DNA of 17,678 nucleotides from JBBRMQ01 sp038230775 (GTDB lineage: Bacteria; Acidobacteriota; Thermoanaerobaculia; Gp7-AA8). The notes beneath the pieces are model-generated. The model was not told the origin of the DNA. It made no database searches and was given only the letters and a program-made list of their open reading frames with translations. A program made the position numbers and the translations under genes. Positions 1 to 6,862 of the stretch are shown here, one piece after another (the first letter of the stretch is position 1; every line of letters starts with the position of its first letter). Location: contig JBBRMQ010000069.1 of assembly GCA_038230775.1 (NCBI GenBank), positions 1 to 17,678 of the forward strand, in the 5' to 3' direction.

Positions 1-572
1 TCGTCGTTCTTTGCCGTATCACCGGTTCGCGCATTGATCGAGCTTCCCGGGTTGAGCCGCACGACGCGCATCCCGTTCTTCCTCGCTTCTTCCACGTAGT
101 GCCAGTCCGGCGGAACCCACGAGGGGTTCTCGTCTTTCGATTTCACTTTCAGCTTCCCGATCGGCGTCTCGAAGACGATGGTTCTTCCATCGACCGCGAG
201 CTTCGTTCCCTTGCCCGTCGAGCACACAGCCTCGAACACGGTCTGGTTCCCGCGCTTCAGCCACAGCTTGTTCTCGGCGGTCGACACCACAATGGTCTGC
301 CCGGTGTCGGGTTGATCGTCGGTCTGCTGTGTGACCTGCTGTACCTTCGACTGCAGCGCACTCACCTCGGACGTCTTCTGCGCGGCGGTCTCCCGAAGCT
401 TGCCGGTCTTGCCGTTCAGGCGGTCGGAGATCATCTGATCGATCGTGTCGATGCGATCGAGACGGCGTTCGTCGCGAAGATTGATGGACTCGCCGGCAAT
501 CGCGAATGCCGCGAGGCCGAACGAGAGGACGAGCATCGCCCACGAACCGAGAAATCCAACCCACCGGGGCAT
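1..572 (-). CDS. L,D-transpeptidase (YkuD-type) family protein, C-terminus cut by window edge
   Basis: The ATG at 572 is preceded by GGAGAC and opens a frame that runs off the left edge, giving the first 190 residues. Residues about 6-26 form a hydrophobic anchor. Residues about 35-85 are charged and Gln-rich and likely coiled coil. The YkuD-type domain starts near residue 93 (TIVVSTAENKLWLKRG) and continues with ETPIGKLKVK (135-144) and NPSWVPPDWHY (149-159), which match the family's conserved TPxGxFxV and NPxWxPP elements. Known family members make 3-3 cross-links in peptidoglycan or attach lipoproteins to it, acting in the periplasm with a Cys in a SHGCxR motif. That motif would lie beyond the edge, so activity cannot be judged here. 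The gene follows the catalytically altered homologue by 9 bases and is probably the last visible gene of the same operon. Confidence 0.82.
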   Translation of the reverse strand, partial: MPRWVGFLGSWAMLVLSFGLAAFAIAGESINLRDERRLDRIDTIDQMISDRLNGKTGKLRETAAQKTSEVSALQSKVQQVTQQTDDQPDTGQTIVVSTAENKLWLKRGNQTVFEAVCSTGKGTKLAVDGRTIVFETPIGKLKVKSKDENPSWVPPDWHYVEEARKNGMRVVRLNPGSSINARTGDTAKND

Positions 573-581
573 TGAGTCTCC

Positions 582-1307
582 TTAAAAAATATAGACGCGT
601 GTCTGAGTCGTTACCCGCGGCCAGACGGCCGCCAGATCATCCTCGGGCACCATGTACGAACCTGGTTTGGGTCCCTGCGCCGGACTGTCTTTCGGCGGAG
701 GGGAGTGAATGACGTAGCCGTCGGGTAGATAAATGATGTAGCGCCCGAGCCAGTTCTTCATCTCCGCCCGCTGCTGCGGGAGCGCTTCACCGCGGAGGGC
801 GTAGACCCACTCGGCGACCGGCGATGTGTAATCGGATTGCTTGCCGGTGACGCTGAATCCGCCTTTGAGCGGCGTGTACGTCCAGGTCTTGCCGTTCTTG
901 GAGGTGAGCGTCTTCGCGTCGCCGATCTCGATGTCCGCTTCGCGCAGGATTTCCTTGCCGAGGCGGAACTGGAACTTCTTCTTGGCGCTGTCGATCGAGA
1001 TGTAGAACTGCTCGCTCTGCAGGGTCTGAAGGTACTGCATCCGGCCGTCGAGTTCTTTGGCCAGTTGCTGTTTCGTCAGATCCATCTGCGCCAGATCGTC
1101 GCGCATCTTGTTCAGATCGTCCGGCGAGGTGTCGCTGTGCTTGAACAGCAGCGCGGTTTTCTGGTCGAGCGTGTCGCGTCGATGTTTGGCGTAGCCGAAC
1201 GTCGCCGCCGCGATGATGAGAAGAAGCAGGTTCAGCCAGAGCGGTGGACGAGGGAAAGTCCGCCGGTCGGCCGACCCGGGCCTGGGGTCGTTCCGTCGTT
1301 CCGACAT
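582..1307 (-). CDS. Membrane-anchored L,D-transpeptidase-fold protein lacking the catalytic Cys
   Basis: This 241-residue protein has a cytoplasmic Arg/Pro-rich N-terminus, one membrane segment (about 23-40) and a likely coiled coil (about 42-98). A YkuD-like domain begins at FYISIDSAKKKFQFRLG (101-117). TPLKGGFSVTGK (145-156) corresponds to the conserved TPxGxFxV region. YVIHSPPP (198-205) corresponds to the conserved His segment. KPGSYMVPEDDLAAVWPRV (214-232) corresponds to the active-site stretch SHGCIRMxPED. In that alignment the catalytic Cys becomes Ser217 and the preceding His becomes Pro215, while the downstream PEDxxxxWxxV is kept. I infer a pseudoenzyme or a changed chemistry. It lies 15 bases downstream of the permease gene and 9 bases before the second family member. 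I see no clear ribosome binding site ahead of the ATG, so translation may depend on coupling. The family call comes from motif pattern only. Confidence 0.75.
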   Translation of the reverse strand: MSERRNDPRPGSADRRTFPRPPLWLNLLLLIIAAATFGYAKHRRDTLDQKTALLFKHSDTSPDDLNKMRDDLAQMDLTKQQLAKELDGRMQYLQTLQSEQFYISIDSAKKKFQFRLGKEILREADIEIGDAKTLTSKNGKTWTYTPLKGGFSVTGKQSDYTSPVAEWVYALRGEALPQQRAEMKNWLGRYIIYLPDGYVIHSPPPKDSPAQGPKPGSYMVPEDDLAAVWPRVTTQTRVYIF

Positions 1308-1322
1308 AGCGCGAACAGATGC

Positions 1323-2171
1323 TTAGGCGAGCGGCGTGCCAAGACCCTTCTTCTTTCGGCTGAGGGCCCATACGCCTGCCATCAAGGCCAGCGCAATGCC
1401 GAACGTGCACACGATGGTGGCGCCCGTCGGGAGATCCGCCTTGAACGACAAAAGGATTCCAAGGGCCGTGACCGCTGCTCCCATCGACCAGCCGATCGCC
1501 AGCCGGACGCCGATGCGATGAGAGAAGAGCATCGCGGCCACGGATGGGACGATCAGATACGAGAACACGAGCAGAACGCCCGCGATCGCCACCGATGACG
1601 TCACGACGAAGCCAAATGAAGTGTAGAAGAGAAAGTCCCACAGCTTCAGGTTCGGGATCGACTCGACGTCGTTCTGGTGGGCTCCCATTGAGATCGCCAG
1701 GAACTTTTTACGGAAGATGAAGTGGAAGAGTCCGACCAGCGCGTAGAGGACAGCAGTCTTGATGACGGTGTGCCACGACACCGCGAGGATGTTCCCGACG
1801 AGCATGTCTTTGAGATGCTCCGTCTCCTGCGGCGCCTTGCTCATCACCAGGATCGCGGCCGCAGCGGAGACCGCGTAGACGATGCCGATGATCGCCTCCT
1901 GCGGAATCCGTGTCTCGCGATGCACACGCGTGAGCGCGAACACCGCCGCGCCGATGATCGTGAACGCCAGCGACCAGAAGTAGCTGATGTTGCTGTGAAC
2001 GTCGTAGCCCGCGAGCAGCGCGACCGTCGTCCCGAGCCCGGCAATCTGCGCGAGCGAGAGGTCAACGAAGATGACCCCTCGCTCTACGACATGAACGCCG
2101 AGGTACGCATGAATGCCCGTCAGAACCAGACCGGCCATGAACGGCAGGAGAAGAAACTGAAGCATGTCCAT
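1323..2171 (-). CDS. ABC-3 family metal transporter permease (ZnuB/MntB type)
   Basis: This 282-residue protein has about seven to eight hydrophobic segments and the typical ABC-3 pattern: FVDLSLAQIAGLG near the N-terminus (about 35-48) and the conserved middle stretch SVAIAGVLLVFSYLIVP (about 200-216). The length fits the family. Such permeases form the inner-membrane channel of Zn, Mn or Fe import ABC transporters, and the metal cannot be read from the sequence. The ATG directly follows the TAA of the binding-protein gene with no spacing, so translation is probably coupled. A second ATG two codons later (2165) is possible. The usual partner ATPase gene (ZnuC type) is not between or beside these genes. 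Confidence 0.93.
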   Translation of the reverse strand: MDMLQFLLLPFMAGLVLTGIHAYLGVHVVERGVIFVDLSLAQIAGLGTTVALLAGYDVHSNISYFWSLAFTIIGAAVFALTRVHRETRIPQEAIIGIVYAVSAAAAILVMSKAPQETEHLKDMLVGNILAVSWHTVIKTAVLYALVGLFHFIFRKKFLAISMGAHQNDVESIPNLKLWDFLFYTSFGFVVTSSVAIAGVLLVFSYLIVPSVAAMLFSHRIGVRLAIGWSMGAAVTALGILLSFKADLPTGATIVCTFGIALALMAGVWALSRKKKGLGTPLA

Positions 2172-3077
2172 TTATTGAAGTGCCTTCACCAGCTCGTTGA
2201 TGTCGTAATCGAACAGCTTGAAATAGTCCTCGAGACCGGGCTTGCCGCCTACGGATGGATACAGCACGACGACCTTGGAGCCCGTCTTATCGGCGATGAA
2301 GTCCGGCGTCTTGCGGTCGAAGTACGGCTCCATGATGATTGCTTTCACGTGCTGGCCCTTGATCTCGTTGATGAGGTCGAGCGTGTGCGATGGCGAGGGC
2401 GGAATCCCCGGCTTCGGTTCGACGTGATCCACGACGTCGAGACTGAAGTGGTGCACGAAGTTCGGCCACGAGTTGTGATACGTGACGATCTTCGCGTTCT
2501 TGAACGGTGCCAGTTGCACCAGCCACCGCTTGTTGGCCTCATTGATTCTGAGCTTGAAGGTGTTCAGCCGCTGATCGAAATACGCGGCGTCCGCGGGCCG
2601 CAGTTGCACCAGACGATTGCGGATCTGGATCGCGATACGGACGGCGTTCGCCGGATCGAGCCAATAGTGCGGATTGCCGAGCGGATGCACATCGCCCATC
2701 GAGCGATTGACGTTCGCGGTGGGCTTATCGAGAATCTCGACACCCTGCGAGACATCGAGGTACCCGGTGGCGCCCGGGCGGATGTTGTTGTTGCGGCTCT
2801 GATCGAGCAGAGGAGGCAGCCATCCGATCTCCAGTTCCAGGCCCACGACGATCAAGAGGTCGGCGTTCTTGAGGAGCAAAAGAAAGCTCGGCTTCGGCTC
2901 GATGAAGTGCGGGTCCTGGTAGCCGCGGCCGATCGAGGTGACGACGACGCGATCGCCGCCCACTTCGCGCGCGAGCGATCCGAGATCCTCGGTCGCGCTG
3001 ACGACTTTCAACTTGTCGGCGGCGAAGGCAGTGGTTGCCATCGCCAGGGTCAAAGCAAATACGAGAATGCGTTTCAT
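2172..3077 (-). CDS. Periplasmic metal-binding protein of an ABC transporter (ZnuA/TroA family)
   Basis: This 301-residue protein has a Sec signal peptide (about 1-20, cleavage near AFA-AD). The ZnuA/TroA family pattern is clear: DPHFIEPKPS with His57, DVHPLGNPHYWLDP with His131 and His137, and VTYHNSWPNF with His201. These residues fit the three-His metal site of cluster A-I binding proteins. Glu250 (MEPYFDRKTPDFIADKTG) lies where the family often has acidic residues. The usual Asp near the C-terminus, in the D-P/S-L-G stretch, seems to be replaced by YPSVGG (273-278). There is no His-rich loop of the kind many ZnuA proteins carry. The protein would deliver Zn or Mn to the adjacent permease. 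The start is 9 bases after the outer-membrane gene and has AGGAGAT-like bases upstream. Confidence 0.92.
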   Translation of the reverse strand: MKRILVFALTLAMATTAFAADKLKVVSATEDLGSLAREVGGDRVVVTSIGRGYQDPHFIEPKPSFLLLLKNADLLIVVGLELEIGWLPPLLDQSRNNNIRPGATGYLDVSQGVEILDKPTANVNRSMGDVHPLGNPHYWLDPANAVRIAIQIRNRLVQLRPADAAYFDQRLNTFKLRINEANKRWLVQLAPFKNAKIVTYHNSWPNFVHHFSLDVVDHVEPKPGIPPSPSHTLDLINEIKGQHVKAIIMEPYFDRKTPDFIADKTGSKVVVLYPSVGGKPGLEDYFKLFDYDINELVKALQ

Positions 3078-3086
3078 CAGAATCTC

Positions 3087-4403
3087 CTAGAAAGAGTGCG
3101 CACCGTGCGCACCGATTGAGAATTGCAGTTGCAAGAGAAGCTCGTTATAGGCGCGGTTGACGTCGCCATACTTCATGTGGCGCAGTTGTCCGCGGATCTG
3201 GCTGAACTCCGAGGGCCAGAAGGTGAGCGTGGCTGAGGCGCCTTTGTCGGTGAAGAAGGTGTCTCCGGCGGCGCGATCCGCAGCATCGACTCGCAGTCCG
3301 GCGAACCAGCGCTGTGCGAACTGGTTGTCGACGGATGCGTAGAACCCCTTCAGGTTGCGATCGAAGTCGCTGCGATCGTTCGTGATCGCTTCCAGCCGGG
3401 CGATGACTCCGCGATACAAGCCCTGCTGCAGCGGTTTCCATCGATAGGTGAGATCGATGCCGCTGAAGAGACTGTGGCCGGTGTCGGCGTTGGCAATCGC
3501 GCCGCGCGCGAGGCTGGTTCCGACTTCCAGATTGCTGTTCTCGCTGATGTCGCGGAACGCCTTCACGTGTCCGTTGAAGAAGAGGTCGTTTTGCTTGTGC
3601 CGCGAGAACACCTCGGGTACGTCACCGCTGAAGGCTTCGCCCGTGACTTCGAGATAGGTGTTCCAGGGATTGTTGATCACTTTGCTGACCGAGATACCGC
3701 GATCATTGAGGCCTTCATCTCCGAAGAAGTTGTGAATGACGAGCGGCTGATCGGCCCAAGGACGAACGTGCGTGTGCCACATGTTGTCCTTGCCGAACGT
3801 GGCCTTCATCTTCCCGACCTTCGCCGTCAGGTCGTGTGGCAGCGTCACGAAATTCGCATAGCCTTCCTCGACGTCGATGCCTTCAGGCGTCACGGAGAAG
3901 AAGAAGTTGCCCTTGGCGTACGGATCGATGAATGCCTGGAACGCGATCTCTGCCTCGTCGAGCTGGAACGGCGGCCTTGCTTTGTCGGAGCCGAATTCGT
4001 AGGGGTTGCGACGCCCGGCCTTGCCCAGGAAATTGCCGATGACGGAGGTGTCGGGATTGAACACCTTCGAGGCGCCCGGGTTCTGCACGTTGTTGACCGT
4101 CTGCACATCGGTCATCGCGGACGGAGCGGCTTCCTGCGCCGGTGTCTGGGCTGGCGTTGTCGTCGATGCAACGACGCCGATTTTGGTGAGATCTTCTTCC
4201 GGCGCTGCCTGTGGTTGTGCTGCGGCTGCCGGCTGGCCCTTCAGTTGCGCGAGCTCCGTGCGGATCTGCTGCACCTCGCCGCTCAAGTCGTCGAGTCGTT
4301 TTTCAAGCTGCTGAATGCGCTGGTCGTTCGTCGTCTGCCCGAAAAGCGGAGCGACGAACATGCTTGCGACCAGCAATGCGGTGCGATGACCATGAAAAGT
4401 CAT
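3087..4403 (-). CDS. Outer-membrane beta-barrel (porin-like) protein with N-terminal coiled coil
   Basis: This 438-residue protein has a signal peptide (about 1-22, ending APLFGQ) and a coiled coil at about 25-57 rich in Leu, Glu and Gln. A Pro/Ala/Gln linker follows (about 58-105). The rest, from about 120 to the C-terminus, alternates polar and aromatic residues in a beta-barrel pattern and ends in Phe, the usual signal for barrel assembly. The layout resembles porins with a periplasmic peptidoglycan-interacting helix followed by a barrel. WHTHVRPW (about 210-217) could contact metal, but this is speculative. A strong AAGGAGG five bases before the ATG supports the start. The gene lies directly upstream of the metal-binding protein gene, so I infer that it admits metal or a metal chelate through the outer membrane. 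I cannot name a specific porin family. Confidence 0.8.
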   Translation of the reverse strand: MTFHGHRTALLVASMFVAPLFGQTTNDQRIQQLEKRLDDLSGEVQQIRTELAQLKGQPAAAAQPQAAPEEDLTKIGVVASTTTPAQTPAQEAAPSAMTDVQTVNNVQNPGASKVFNPDTSVIGNFLGKAGRRNPYEFGSDKARPPFQLDEAEIAFQAFIDPYAKGNFFFSVTPEGIDVEEGYANFVTLPHDLTAKVGKMKATFGKDNMWHTHVRPWADQPLVIHNFFGDEGLNDRGISVSKVINNPWNTYLEVTGEAFSGDVPEVFSRHKQNDLFFNGHVKAFRDISENSNLEVGTSLARGAIANADTGHSLFSGIDLTYRWKPLQQGLYRGVIARLEAITNDRSDFDRNLKGFYASVDNQFAQRWFAGLRVDAADRAAGDTFFTDKGASATLTFWPSEFSQIRGQLRHMKYGDVNRAYNELLLQLQFSIGAHGAHSF

Positions 4404-4442
4404 GGCGTCCTCCTTCGTCTTGCTGATGGACGGGAAAGGCAG

Positions 4443-4757
4443 CTAGGAGGAGGGAGGGGCGCGCGAGGGGAGCGTGATCGCAACGCCGTGGCTCAGCGTG
4501 AGGACCACGAATGCGACGATCGCGTACGAGACCACCAGGGGAGCGCTGATCGCCGGAGCGGCGTCCGGCAGACGGTTCACACCGGCGGCGCAAACGACGC
4601 ACGTGGCGCTGCTCGTGGCGGGGCTGGACTCGGAGCCCCAACTGAGCGGATGCTGGTGCAGCAGCGGCGCCGCCGCCAGAAACGCGGCGATCGCGAAGAG
4701 CACCAACGGCAGTTTACGAATCATCCCGCGCATGAAGCATACAGCGTAAGCAGACAT
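4443..4757 (-). CDS. Small membrane protein with HxH and CxxC, possible metal handling
   Basis: This is a 104-residue protein with two hydrophobic segments (about 17-33 and 72-89). Between them lie His34-Gln-His36 and Cys53-Val-Val-Cys56, and His90 follows the second segment. The C-terminus RAPPSS recalls small DUF2946-like proteins found near metal transport genes, but I cannot confirm membership. GGAG five bases before the ATG at 4757 supports this start over the internal Met9 and Met12. It is the first gene of the metal-import string, 39 bases ahead of the barrel gene. The arrangement suggests a periplasm-facing metal-binding or sensing accessory, which is inference. Confidence 0.6.
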   Translation of the reverse strand: MSAYAVCFMRGMIRKLPLVLFAIAAFLAAAPLLHQHPLSWGSESSPATSSATCVVCAAGVNRLPDAAPAISAPLVVSYAIVAFVVLTLSHGVAITLPSRAPPSS

Positions 4758-4840
4758 GGACGCTCCGAATTCCGAACGGCGTGCAGCCTTGGAATAAGGT
4801 GTGAAACAGAAAGATTTGCTTAGCTCATTAGGAGAGGTTC
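4758..4840. promoter_or_regulatory. Divergent promoter region between metal operon and thioredoxin gene
   Basis: These 83 bases separate two divergent start codons, so both promoters should lie here or just inside the genes. On the plus strand TTGGAA (about 4790) followed after 17 bases by AGATTT is a weak candidate. AGGAGAGG at about 4831-4838 is the thioredoxin ribosome binding site. I searched by eye for a Zur- or Mur-like inverted repeat and found none that convinced me. Confidence 0.35.
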
Positions 4841-5176
4841 ATGGCCGATACCAGCAACCACGCAGTGCATCAGGTTACCGATCAGGACTTTGAGAAGGTC
4901 GTTCAGGGCGGCAAGCCCGTGCTTGTCGATTTCTGGGCGCCGTGGTGTGGCCCGTGCCGCATCATCGGACCGATCGTCGAAGAGCTCGCGCCGAGCTATG
5001 AGGGCCGCGCCATCATCGCGAAGATGAACGTCGACGACAACCCGATGGTCGCCCAGCGCTTCGGCGTCACGTCGATTCCGACGCTCATGATGTTCAAGGA
5101 CGGCAAGCTCGTCGATCGCGCCGTCGGCGCGATGCCGAAGGGCGAGCTGCAGAAGTTCATCGATAAGAATCTGTAG
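4841..5176 (+). CDS. trxA: Thioredoxin
   Basis: This 111-residue protein is a standard single-domain thioredoxin. It has the active site WCGPC with Cys36 and Cys39, the preceding FWAPW, and the cis-proline at Pro80 in VTSIPTLMMF. It has no signal peptide, so it should act in the cytoplasm as a general disulfide reductant with thioredoxin reductase. AGGAGAGG just before the ATG supports the start. It is monocistronic: it is divergent from the metal operon and ends in a terminator hairpin 23 bases after the stop. Confidence 0.97.
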   Translation: MADTSNHAVHQVTDQDFEKVVQGGKPVLVDFWAPWCGPCRIIGPIVEELAPSYEGRAIIAKMNVDDNPMVAQRFGVTSIPTLMMFKDGKLVDRAVGAMPKGELQKFIDKNL

Positions 5177-5198
5177 TGGTTTCAACACGATCGTGAAT

Positions 5199-5228
5199 GG
5201 CCGGCGCAAGCCGGCCGTTTTGTTTCTT
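5199..5228 (+). terminator. Rho-independent terminator of the thioredoxin gene
   Basis: A perfect 7-bp stem GGCCGGC/GCCGGCC closes on a GCAA tetraloop (5206-5209) and is followed by GTTTTGTTTCTT. It lies 23 bases after the trxA stop. It argues against starting the next gene at the ATG at 5197, which would place the start codon at the base of the hairpin. Confidence 0.85.
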
Positions 5229-5238
5229 CCTGCCGCGC

Positions 5239-6447
5239 ATGCTAAAAGATCTCGACAGCCTCCTCCGCGAGCGCAACATCGAAGCCGTGATCGTGCCGAT
5301 GCACGAGGCGATACATTCGGCGTTTCGTTGGCTGACGCGCGGCGCGAAAGTGACGCGCGGGTACGCGATCAAGGTCGCCGGCGCCAATCCGGTCCTCGTC
5401 GCCTATCCGATGGAGCGCGATGAAGCCGCGGCGACCGGACTGACGACGCGGATCATTCACGAGTTCGATTACGACCGCATCTTCAAGTCGGCATCCTCAC
5501 CGGTCGCGGCGTATGCAACGTTCTTCGGCCGCATCCTGCGCGAGCTCGGCGTGCGCCAATCCGTGGCCATCATCGGCAACCTCCCGTTTCCCCTCTACCT
5601 CGGCGTCGCCGAATCGATGGAGCAACAGGGATGGCGCATTCATCGCGGCAACGGGGAGGATCTCGTGCAACTCGCGCGCAAGCGGAAGGAACCGTGGGAG
5701 ATCGAGATGATTGCCTCCGTCGGCGCGCGAACGGAAGCAGTCGTCGATCGCATCCGCCGGATGTTGCGTCAGTCGGTAATCGAAGGCGACCACGTTCTCC
5801 TCGACGCTGAAGTGCTCACCCTCGGCCATCTGAAACGCGTGGTGTCGCACGAGATCGCCCGGCTGGGCATGACCGAGGATCACGAGACGATCCTGTCGCA
5901 GGGGAGAGATGCGGGCGTGCCGCACTCACGCGGTGACGCAGCGGCGCGCGTGAGGCCCTCGGTGCCGATCGTGATCGACATCTTTCCCGCCGATCGGGAC
6001 AGCGGATACTTCTTCGACCTCACGCGTACCTTCTGCATCGGCGCCATTCCTGCGGAGCTCGAGCGCATCCACGCGGACGTTCTTGCCGCCCATCAGATGG
6101 CAGCGGATCAGATGGTGGCCGGAACTCCCGCCTCCTTCTATCAAACTCTGGTGTGCGATTTCTTCGAGGCCCGTGGCTACGAGACGGCGCGGAAGAATCC
6201 AGCGACGCTGAACGGGTACGTTCATTCGCTCGGCCACGGCGTGGGCCTGGACGTACACGAGAAGCCGTTCTTCGGGCTCACCCCGTCGAATCACGACATG
6301 ATCGAAGCGGGCGACATCGTCACCATCGAGCCCGGACTCTATTTTCCGGAGCGCGAGATCGGCGTGCGCATCGAGGACACGTTCGTGGTGAAGGAAGACG
6401 GCCGAGTCGAATCACTGAGCCGAAGCGATCGCGGACTGGCGCCTTAA
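5239..6447 (+). CDS. M24 family metallopeptidase (Xaa-Pro dipeptidase/aminopeptidase type)
   Basis: From the ATG at 5239 the product has 402 residues. An N-terminal creatinase/prolidase-like domain (about 1-150) precedes the pita-bread catalytic domain (about 155-395). The five metal ligands of M24 enzymes are visible: Asp247 (VIDIFPAD), Asp260 (FFDLTRTF), His333 (LGHGVGLDVHE), Glu364 (TIEPGLYFP) and Glu379 (RIEDTF). The family hydrolyses peptides with Pro in second position using two metal ions, usually Mn, Co or Zn. With no signal peptide the enzyme is probably cytoplasmic. An in-frame ATG at 5197 is less likely because it overlaps the trx terminator. No clear ribosome binding site precedes 5239. 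Substrate (dipeptide or longer) cannot be fixed from sequence. Confidence 0.92.
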   Translation: MLKDLDSLLRERNIEAVIVPMHEAIHSAFRWLTRGAKVTRGYAIKVAGANPVLVAYPMERDEAAATGLTTRIIHEFDYDRIFKSASSPVAAYATFFGRILRELGVRQSVAIIGNLPFPLYLGVAESMEQQGWRIHRGNGEDLVQLARKRKEPWEIEMIASVGARTEAVVDRIRRMLRQSVIEGDHVLLDAEVLTLGHLKRVVSHEIARLGMTEDHETILSQGRDAGVPHSRGDAAARVRPSVPIVIDIFPADRDSGYFFDLTRTFCIGAIPAELERIHADVLAAHQMAADQMVAGTPASFYQTLVCDFFEARGYETARKNPATLNGYVHSLGHGVGLDVHEKPFFGLTPSNHDMIEAGDIVTIEPGLYFPEREIGVRIEDTFVVKEDGRVESLSRSDRGLAP

Positions 6448-6480
6448 GAAAAGCAGCGCCACCTACTTGAGGTAGATGCA

Positions 6481-6548
6481 GCTTCTGTGTGTGGACCGGC
6501 TTCAGCCGGTCGGTCGTGACCGGCTTCAGCCGGTCCTCACACAGAAGC
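6481..6548. repeat. Nested palindromic element: two identical hairpins within an outer inverted repeat
   Basis: Two identical 18-base palindromes GACCGGCTTCAGCCGGTC (6494-6511 and 6518-6535) are separated by six bases. Both lie inside perfect 11-base outer arms GCTTCTGTGTG (6481-6491) and CACACAGAAGC (6538-6548). The whole unit can fold as a cloverleaf-like cruciform or RNA. It sits between the 3' ends of the M24 gene and the small minus-strand gene, a usual site for REP-like elements or two-way terminators. I see no T tract, so a mobile or repetitive palindrome is the better reading. Confidence 0.8.
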
Positions 6549-6553
6549 AACCA

Positions 6554-6859
6554 CTAGCGCTTGTATTTCTTCAGCGCATTCGCGAGGCTGTAGCCTTTGA
6601 GAAACGCTTCCTTTCGATACGCCGCGTTGCCATCGAACGAATACACGGTGACCCCGGAAGCTTCTTCGAAGAAAAAGCGCGTGCCGAGGGCGGTGGCCTT
6701 GAACGTGATCTGTTGTTTGCCTTCCCGCGAGAGATTGGCGAGAAACATCGCCACGGGATGCGGGAACGTCGGAGGCTCGGTTGTTTTCGGCGCCGCGGCG
6801 GCGGCGAGAAGAACGACGGCGGAAAGAGCGATGACGCAGCGGCGAAGCATGGTGCGCAT
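6554..6859 (-). CDS. Small exported protein of unknown function
   Basis: From the ATG at 6859 the product has 101 residues. A start at 6850 would give 98. Residues about 4-23 (LRRCVIALSAVVLLAAAAAP) form a good signal peptide. The mature part of about 75 residues is basic towards the end and includes a FKATALGTRFFFEEASGVTVYSF-type beta-rich stretch; I do not recognise a family. The frame stays open further upstream, but that extension overlaps the divergent hydrolase gene and reads as its shadow. No clear ribosome binding site is visible. The signal peptide and sensible composition are the main support. Confidence 0.55.
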   Translation of the reverse strand: MRTMLRRCVIALSAVVLLAAAAAPKTTEPPTFPHPVAMFLANLSREGKQQITFKATALGTRFFFEEASGVTVYSFDGNAAYRKEAFLKGYSLANALKKYKR

Positions 6860-6862
6860 TGT

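Noticed and set aside
19..564. A complete minus-strand frame of 181 residues
   Set aside because: It is Arg-rich and out of frame with the L,D-transpeptidase-like frame starting at 572, which has a ribosome binding site, an anchor and family motifs.
1722..3119. A 465-residue plus-strand open frame
   Set aside because: It is the antisense shadow of the permease and binding-protein genes, with Arg/Asp/Glu-rich composition and no domain.
3474..4823. A 449-residue plus-strand open frame
   Set aside because: It lies antisense to the outer-membrane protein and small membrane protein genes and has no recognisable motif.
4758..4840. Zur or Mur operator ahead of the metal operon
   Set aside because: No inverted repeat of convincing length or similarity was found by eye.
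5197..5238. Earlier ATG start for the M24 peptidase
   Set aside because: The added residues are encoded by the trxA terminator hairpin, and the family N-terminus fits the ATG at 5239.
6320..6550. Minus-strand frame with repeated DRLKPV
   Set aside because: The repeats are translated palindromes of the 6481-6548 element and the rest is antisense to the M24 gene.
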